Assembly: GCA_000697335.1 (NCBI GenBank)
Contig: JNEM01010047.1
Coordinates: 1 to 29,494, forward strand
Reading direction: 5' to 3'
Length of the DNA: 29,494 nt
From: Conidiobolus incongruus B7586
Lineage: Eukaryota; Entomophthoromycota; Entomophthoromycetes; Entomophthorales; Conidiobolaceae
Position 1 is the first letter of the stretch, and every line of letters starts with the position of its first letter. A program made the translations under genes and the position numbers. This document shows positions 22,417 through 29,494 of the stretch, one piece after another. The notes under the pieces were generated by a model. It ran no database searches, was not told the DNA's origin, and saw nothing but the letters and a program-made list of their open reading frames with translations.

Positions 22417-23309
22417 GTTTATAAATCATTTAGTTATTTACTTTGCATATAAATTCATTCTCTCATTTTTTTCAATATTTTGATAGCGTTAGTCAAAGCA
22501 ATTGTATTCAAAATCTAATGGTTATATTATTTTCTTAAATAATTAATTGAAATAAAAACACACAAGGAATAATTATAATACAACAATTTATGAAAATTTT
22601 TTTTAAAGTTTATATAATAAAACATTATCAATTTATACACCTATAATCCAGTTGATAATAATTATTATATAAAATATATAAAAATATTCTATTAAAAATT
22701 ACAAATAATGAATAATTTCAATATTCGTGAAATTCATTCTGATTAAATATATCTAAAATTGATTTTTATTATTTTGGGGTTATAATAAGTTTTTGTTGAA
22801 AATATGAATTATCAAAATTTTAACTAATGCAATTATAATTTTTTTAAATGATTGTAAATATCATTATTAGAATATAACTTTTGCCGGTTCATATACACAA
22901 ATAATTTAAAAAACAACTAAAAAATTTGATATTTGAGGGTTAGATTATATAAAATAAATCGAATTGATTAAATCAACTCTAATATTGTATTCATGTTGGG
23001 TTTTATTTAGTTATTTTTTATGATTGAATATATGAAATTTAGCTAATTTTATTAGTGATGAGCGTTCAATATTTATGCGATTTATATTTTTATTCAAATT
23101 ATAATCTAAATGACCTGTTAATCAATAGTTTATTAAAATTATTAGTAATTTTTTTTGAATCAAAGTAAATTGCTAATCAAACACAAATTAGTCACACAAT
23201 TATTTTTATTAAAATATCAAGTTAATTAATTAAAGATTTTTCATTACTAATTGAAAAAAATATTATCAATAAAAATTTCCTAAAATCAATTAATATATTT
23301 TTTATTAAT
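22417..23309. other. AT-rich spacer
   Basis: Nothing recognisable on either strand. Composition is as AT-rich as the window ends. Confidence 0.55.
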
Positions 23310-26300
23310 TTACAAACTAAAGCTAATTCTCAATCCTTTTTGATCCATTATCTTTCTAATTGAAAATTATTCTTCAACTTACTTTTCATTAGACTTGGGA
23401 AGTAAATTAAACTGAATAAGTTTAACTCTGATACTATTAATATACCATTGTAATGTTTTATAGAGATGGGATTTACCTTTTGACCATGGACAAAATTTGA
23501 TAGCTTTATAGGTCAGTTCTTTGACGTGGTCCAAGTGTTGGTCATGGAGTTCGAATAGGATATATAGGAACCAAATGGTGAGATTGGTTTGACATCTATA
23601 AATCATGATTAATATTATAAATTAATTATTGAGCATATATATTATATTTACTCTTTGGATTCAGTCGCCATTTCCAATTGATTTTTAATACTATCATAAT
23701 CCTATGGGTAATTCGATTGTGTAGCATGATAAATGTAAAACAATCTTAAATAGAGGGATGAAGATTCTGTAATTCAACCAATAAACAGTCAATATGGTAC
23801 AAATAATTATATAGGTATATACCTTTGTAACAGTTGGTTCAATAAATTTTTCAATCTGCTGAAAATTCTAAATTTGGTTTCATTTTCCATAAACCCAATC
23901 CAAAAGCCTAAGTTGTTAGGGAATTGGTCAATTGCTCGGATCCATCTCTGGGTGATGACGCTGGCCTTAAAGGGACCGCCGCGATGTGCACGAGTGTATA
24001 AGAGACAGAGATAGTGAATATATAGGTGTTCAATTTCGAAGTTATCTTTGTTGGATTGATTGTTTAGTGTTGTTAGCTAATAGTCATAAATATCAGAGTT
24101 TGTTAATTTCGAATGAATATTTTAAATAATGAGAAATAGTATGTATAAGAATAAGGTGAATTAAGCTTTTCCTAACTGGAGAATTCATTTCATATTGCAA
24201 ACTTTGTTGAACATTGGAATCAAAAAGCTAAATCCACAAAATATTTATTAATTATATAATATATATTTAATTTTATAACTTACATGATTCATTACATCAA
24301 AAACATGATCATCAAATTTCAAACTCTCATCATCAAAATTTTTAGGGACTCCATTTTTTAAATCTTTTTAATATTCCAAAATAAAATATAAATGAACAAA
24401 CAATGAAAAATATATATATATATATATAATGTTACCTAATACATGATTCCAGTGGTCTTTTGACAGTTCTAAATTAATTCAAGTGAAATAATCAATGGAA
24501 ATAGGTTGTAGAAGTCTTTGGGTTGAGACCAGTAGAGTTGAATTGGTTTTTTGAAAATATCTCTAGCCTAATCAAAATGAATAAACAATTAATTATGAAT
24601 ATATATGAATAATATTACTTTATCGAATTTTTCATGATGCCAAATTAAATAAACATAAGCAGCCCACAAGTTTAAGGTATTGGGATTTGGTTTTAATAAT
24701 TTCTTACAAGTTGAATTCCATCTAAATTAACCATTAATTTATTGTCGCTAATAGTTATTTACACTAAATTACTCTTGGGAGTTTATGAAAGTTTCAATCC
24801 TCAATTCTAATAATAGTATAAAGTAATCTTGAATTAAAAATTTCATCCTAGTTAGATAATTTCTAAATGAACTATTAGTATTATATCCAGTATCTGATTT
24901 ATATATAATACCTAACAAATGGAATATTAACACCAACTAATAGATGCTTATCAAGCTCATTAAATATCTCAAACTGTTGAAATCGGATCAAATTACAGAA
25001 TGTAACATTACTAACGTATGTAAATTTCCATCTATTTGAAGTATTAAACATCACTTGAATGTTGTTCCTATCAAAACTATTTATAATATCCTGAATCTGT
25101 AATTGATTAGTATATTGTCAAATTTTGAAAAATTTTTATAAAATATTGGTGAATTGATGAAGTGTGAAATGTGAGTAGTTTTTTAAATTGAAAATTGGAT
25201 GAAAATTGTTGAGTGATGGGTATGCTTAATAATTTGTAAAGGTAAATACAGAATGAGTTTTTTGTTGGAGAGAAGGTTCATTTCGAATAGGTATGACTTC
25301 ATATCTTCAAAAAGTATCGCTTTGTAGATATCTTTATCTTCATCATCTAATCAAATATTAAGAAATTATATCAAATAGAATAGTTCAAAATAATTTACTC
25401 AGTTGGTATGACTTAATAGGAAAGAAATTTTCATTTCCTAATTGTCTTTTAAATTGGCGCCAAATTTGAAAATCTAATATAATGATTACTCAATAAGATC
25501 AATGTACGAAAAATCGATTATACCATTTTCACCAATATACTCTTGATGATTAGATAAAGGAATTGGTTGATATACAGGGCCACCATCTAAATCTAAATTA
25601 ATGCATTATATAATACTTAACTATTTGATAATAACCTATTTCATAATAAGAATCCCAACCTGTTCCATTCTAAATTATAAATTAATAAAATTATATATCT
25701 ATCATCAATTGTAAATAATACATCTTCACCGAATCTCGGGTATTCATGATCCCAGAACAATTCCAACTGATTTAATTTCGTACTGAATGGCTGATTTTGT
25801 AAAGGAGTTAGCATATACAAATTTAATTCAAAGCTTGATATATCGCTACGGATTGATTTGTAAATCCTATTTTGTTTATTAGTGAATAGTTTTATTAAAT
25901 ATTATATTGGAATACTTGTAAATTTTAACAATTTACAAACTTGAAATTCAGTTGAATTAAAACACATTCAATTTCCTTTTGTTCTATTATATTATCTTCC
26001 AGATATGGCTAACGCTTATATTTAGACAAAGTAGTGATAGCTCTCCGATAGCTTTCGGTTAATTTAGTGACTGAAAAAGTGGTAAAATTAGTTTCTAAAA
26101 ATGCAGCATTATCTAGCTATAGATCGTGAACTTTGAGATGAACTTCCAAAATAGCATTCCATTTATTTTGCAATTAGTTCTAAATCACCGTCAATATATA
26201 TTATAATTATAGCATGACATAATGATTACTCTATAAATCCTTCACAGGTGCTCAAGTAGAGTTTGCGGAGTTGAATGCTGGTTAAATTGTGTTGGAGTGC

Positions 26301-27469
26301 TTTTTCAAGCATGGATACTTTAATTTCGGATAAGTTTTTGGGATTGGATTTGACGCTATGAATCTCTTTATAATGATCTTGTTGGAATTGGATGTAATCT
26401 AAGCAGTAGTCAATATCGCGAGGATGCTATTATATACAGATTAGTTATTAATATGGCAGGGAAATATATTAATTACATCTAACAGATACAATTCCATCCT
26501 TTTAACTTTTTCTCTGATTTATCTATCTTTAATGCTTTCTATTTCGGTTTCTTGATCCTGCTGAGAATAGTAATCCACTATGGATGACTATTCCTCGAAT
26601 ACTCTAAATTCAGAATTTAAAAAATCTTCAATATATTCGGGTTGATTAAGTCTATTAATTATATTAAATAAAGATTGTATTTATATAATTAATATTCACT
26701 GACTACCTATTCAATAAAAATGTATAATCTAATTCTGAATAAGCTACATCCATATATCTAGTAAACTAGCAAATAAGTTAAAATCACATTATTAAATTCA
26801 AAATATTATTGGATTTACTTCAGAGATTCTAGTAGTTCTAAAAACTGCCAACTTATTGCTATTTTTACTCTTGGATTGACTAATTCTAAATTCATTAAAA
26901 AGTCCCAAGATTTACCACTTACTAAAATCAATATATGATGATATATTATAATATACCAAATTACCTACTTCCCTCCTTTAATTGGGCAAATTGTAGTGAT
27001 AAGTGCCACTAAGTCCCCATAATTATGATTACCTTTAGAGCCTAGATATACAGAATATTCTCGAGTGTATCAAAGCATTTTATTAATTCATTATTTTAAT
27101 ATGGATTGTTATATTGTTATTCACTCAAGTGGAAAGTGCGTTAATTTAGGTCCCAAAACGGAATTCAAATATAGACAACATTGTTTTAATTTTTCAATAT
27201 AAAGCCATCATTAGATTACTTTTAAATATGGGGGGAGTTGAAAAGCGATTTTACGCGAACGATCTTCATATATCGAAGGTTTTTCGATACTGAACTCGAC
27301 CTCTTTTTATCACTCTTAATTAACTTCGACTCACTTTTATACGATTTCCTTTTGTTCATGCTTATTGAATATTTTGGTTTAAATGAAAATCTCAGAGGTA
27401 TTGTCACTTGGGCAATTTGACTGAGTCTTAGGGATTCTTATCTTTTTTGGCATCATTGCGTTCACTCAT
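23310..27469 (-). pseudogene. NRDE2: NRDE2 homologue, damaged
   Basis: NRDE2 is a nuclear HAT-repeat protein that binds the MTR4/exosome machinery and, in worms and fission yeast, acts in nuclear RNAi and heterochromatin. Ordered landmarks can be read on the minus strand: a basic stretch (KRKSYKSESKLIKSDKKR), the N-terminal block YLGSKGNHNYGDL, HPRDIDYCLDYIQFQQ, VSMLEKALQHNLTSIQL, NFTTFSVTKLTESYRRAI, LELFWDHEYPRFGED, QIWRQFKRQLGNENFFP, LNLWAAYVYLIWHHEKFDKA, RGGPFKASVITQRWIRAI, KAIKFCPWSK and the C-terminal IMDQKGLRISFSL. At least a dozen introns, mostly near 50 nt, remain spliceable. In the conserved frame there are seven UAR stops (27428, 26588, 26519, 26174, 26117, 26009, 23702) and about five frame breaks: near 26223, the A6 run at 25258-25263, 24470-24485, the 23820 splice and the A4 run at 23383. 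Family identity is firm. I infer recent loss of function. Confidence 0.8.
24411..24428. repeat. (TA)n microsatellite
   Basis: Nine TA units within a presumed intron of the NRDE2 locus, next to its GTAACA donor. Confidence 0.85.
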
Positions 27470-28213
27470 TTTTATTTTGTTTATATATTTTGGGGTATTG
27501 AATTGTAAACAATGGAGTATATGTATATTTAACTACATATTAATCGAATACAAAAATTATGGGATAATTTCATTTTGAATAGCAAATTATAAGAAAATTA
27601 TTATTGTTCAAGTTAATGGTAGTTTATATTATACTGTATTAATATCCATTACTTTATTTTTAATAAATTAACCATATTAATTTGTCACTTTATCAGAAAA
27701 TTTGAATTGGTTAAACTTTAAATGAAATTATATCAACCTTGAAATAACATACTATTAGAATTTATTATAATTTGAATTGAATCTTACTATTTCAAAAAAG
27801 TTATTTTCAAAATTAAATTTTCAAAGAATTATCATTCTTTGAATAATAAAATTTATATTTTTAATTCAGATCAGAATATGATATATTACTTTCGTAATTT
27901 GAAATAATTAATTGAAAGTTACTTTTTATTAATAACTCGGACTAATATAATTAAAAAAAATTCATTATGTCATTTATGGAATTATATAAAATGATATAAT
28001 ATTCACAATAAAATGAATTAAAATTTATTATTAATATTATATAGTATTAGCTAAATTATAAAAATATTCAAATTCTTAATTTTTTGAAATAATAATATTC
28101 TGATTTTGATTTGGTTGTTGTAAAAATTCAACAATATAAACGTCATCATTATTCAAAAGGGTAAAATTATTTGGGAAAAAGGAATTTCAGGGTTAAGAAT
28201 CATAAAAAGCGAT
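27470..28213. other. AT-rich spacer upstream of NRDE2 locus
   Basis: It would include the former NRDE2 promoter. No gene, RNA fold or named element is visible. Confidence 0.5.
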
Positions 28214-28218
28214 AAAAA
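28214..28218 (-). terminator. Pol III T5 terminator of tRNA-Ala
   Basis: Five A residues on the plus strand (TTTTT on the tRNA strand) directly abut the tRNA-Ala 3' end, the usual Pol III stop signal. Confidence 0.75.
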
Positions 28219-28291
28219 TGGAGGACCCGGGCATCGATCCCGGCGCCTCTCGCATGCGAAGCGAGCGCTCTACCAAATGAGCTAGACCCCC
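28219..28291 (-). tRNA. tA(CGC): tRNA-Ala (CGC)
   Basis: The minus strand folds as a 73-nt tRNA. Acceptor GGGGGTC pairs with GTCCTCC except for one T-T mismatch at pair 6, and the discriminator is A. The D arm is GCTC/GAGC, and the anticodon stem CTCGC/GCGAG holds loop TTCGCAT, giving anticodon CGC (alanine, codon GCG). The T stem CCGGG/CCCGG carries loop ATCGATG, with A instead of T at position 54, a variant also known in some animal tRNA-Ala genes. There is no intron. A tRNA reading GCG is notable in so AT-rich a genome. Confidence 0.94.
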
Positions 28292-29494
28292 GTACCTCAC
28301 TTTATTTAATATTACTAAAAAATTCGTTCACTTTGTTAAGTTTTTACGATTAGTTATATTATGTAATACAATGATTTATTTTCAACCCATTGTGACCTTT
28401 TTTATTTATTTGTATAAAATATCCAATATTACTATTACTCTCTTTTCAATTCTTTCTCACTATATTACCCAGAATTTGTATTTTTGTGTCTTTATAGATT
28501 ACATATTTTCTCCCCTCCAATTTAATTTATTGTGATTTTTAAATGATAACATTAATGATGATCGTGAATTTATATTCACATATTTCAAAATATAAAAACT
28601 GAGGGTAAAATATTAACTAAAAGTTCGTTAGGTTTAATGTATGTGATATTTTATCTCTGCCTTATAATATATTAAAATCTTCCAAATGATTATTTAATTG
28701 CTGAATAACAATTTGATTTGTTTAAATTTATAACTTAAAAAATTAAATTTTGATATAATTTCATTTACAAAAATATTACCATAGAATTGAAGAAATGAGA
28801 AATTTTTTAATTTTTGATTTTTCAATCATATTATTGATTTCAAAAAAATGATATATATATATATATATATATAATAGATAGGAGAATATATAGCTTTAAA
28901 CTGTATATATAGCAATTTTTATCATTAAAAAATTATTTTTAAAATTTATTATTTAATTTAATTATAGTTAAACTAAATTATCATTATCTAAAGTATTTTA
29001 TTTTAATATTAATAAAACTTAACAATAAGTTTTTCAAAATCATCCAAAGCCTATTATCAACTTATAAAAATAATATTTTATTTAAATTAATTTTTTATTA
29101 TTAATTCAATTATTTTAAAGATAAAAAATCATTTAAAACTTATTAAATCTTAAAAAACTAATTTTAATTATTATCCTTTTAATTATTACTAGAGTAAAAA
29201 AAATATTAATAAATATCTCTTTACTTTAATTTATAAATTATCCAAACACATTAATATTAGCTATATAAGTATAGTATATATAAATTTAGATTAATTAATA
29301 AATATATAAATACTTGGTAATTTAACAAAAGATTTAAAAAAACTAAAGTTATAATAATTAATTAGAGTTTAATAAAATATAATTAAAAATTTAGGATTTT
29401 AAATTAAATCACTATAATTGATAAATTAACAATATTTTTATATAATTCTTTATTATAACATAAGTTAAAATAATCTTTTTTATAAATTTCAATA
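28292..29494. other. AT-rich gene-free region
   Basis: Extremely AT-rich to the end of the window. Apart from the (AT)n tract at 28851-28873 I see no structure, coding frame or RNA gene on either strand. Confidence 0.6.
28851..28873. repeat. (AT)n microsatellite
   Basis: About eleven AT units in gene-free DNA. No inferred function. Confidence 0.9.

Noticed and set aside
23994-24008. A 15-base match to the Tn5/Nextera mosaic end (GTGTATAAGAGACAG), exactly where local GC jumps.
   Set aside because: The NRDE2 reading frame runs through it without break (HYLCLLYT then RAHRGGPFKAS), and both sides fit the family, so an adapter or chimeric join is unlikely. A read-level check would settle it.
24961-25080. 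A possible 42-nt intron (GTTAGT...CAACAG) in the NRDE2 locus.
   Set aside because: The segment is open in the same frame and has no branch-like CTAAC, so I treat it as exon. Only RNA data could decide.
27222-27420. A plus-strand open frame (about 60 codons) opposite the NRDE2 N-terminus.
   Set aside because: The opposite strand carries the basic N-terminal segment typical of NRDE2. The plus-strand product is a hydrophobic shadow with no support.

Overview
The window is nuclear DNA from an AT-rich eukaryote. Three signs show this: spliceosomal introns of about 50-60 nt (GTAWWT...TAG, often with CTAAC or TTAAT just before the acceptor), a tRNA-Tyr gene with an intron after position 37, and a wholly eukaryotic gene set (TRAPPC8, REV1 BRCT, FIT/SCS3, ZW10, eS1, ZFAND1/CUZ1, a mitochondrial PPR protein, NRDE2). 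Gene content, compact spacing and short introns fit an early-diverging fungus or close relative. That placement is inference, and nothing here fixes the species. Genes are islands of moderate GC in very AT-rich spacers. Both ends of the window (1-2243 and 28292-29494) hold no gene I can see.

Layout: TRAPPC8 (+, 4 exons, 2244-6588); tRNA-Tyr (-); a REV1-type BRCT gene that stops before any polymerase domain (+, 6950-7785); a damaged calcineurin-like phosphoesterase gene (-, 7850-9012); tRNA-Leu(CAA) (-) next to a higher-GC island of strong hairpins that looks like an unidentified structured RNA (about 9316-9632); a one-exon FIT/SCS3 lipid-storage protein (+, 10429-11166); an unidentified damaged coding locus (-, 11323-11817); ZW10 (+, 13 exons, 11914-14977); ribosomal protein eS1 (-, 5 exons, 15866-16981) with a palindromic promoter block; ZFAND1/CUZ1 (-, 5 exons, 18361-19384); a one-exon PPR protein (-, 19554-22145); a damaged NRDE2 gene (-, 23310-27469); and tRNA-Ala(CGC) (-).

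The most interesting pattern is a sharp split between two classes of gene. Seven loci (about 4000 codons) splice into clean reading frames with no internal stop. Two recognisable genes (phosphoesterase and NRDE2) keep their family motifs but carry about twelve in-frame stops, all TAA or TAG and none TGA, plus several frame breaks. Recent gene decay is the simplest reading. A bias toward C-to-T change at CA, or reading of UAR as glutamine, are alternatives that can be tested. The REV1 locus reduced to its BRCT domain and the relic at 11.3-11.8 kb add to the picture of a genome shedding genes.

Functionally the intact genes are housekeeping: vesicle tethering (TRAPPC8; ZW10 as a Dsl1/NRZ or RZZ subunit), ER lipid homeostasis (FIT), proteasome/p97 stress response (ZFAND1), cytosolic translation (eS1) and mitochondrial RNA metabolism (PPR). 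They are neighbours and show no sign of forming an operon or shared pathway.
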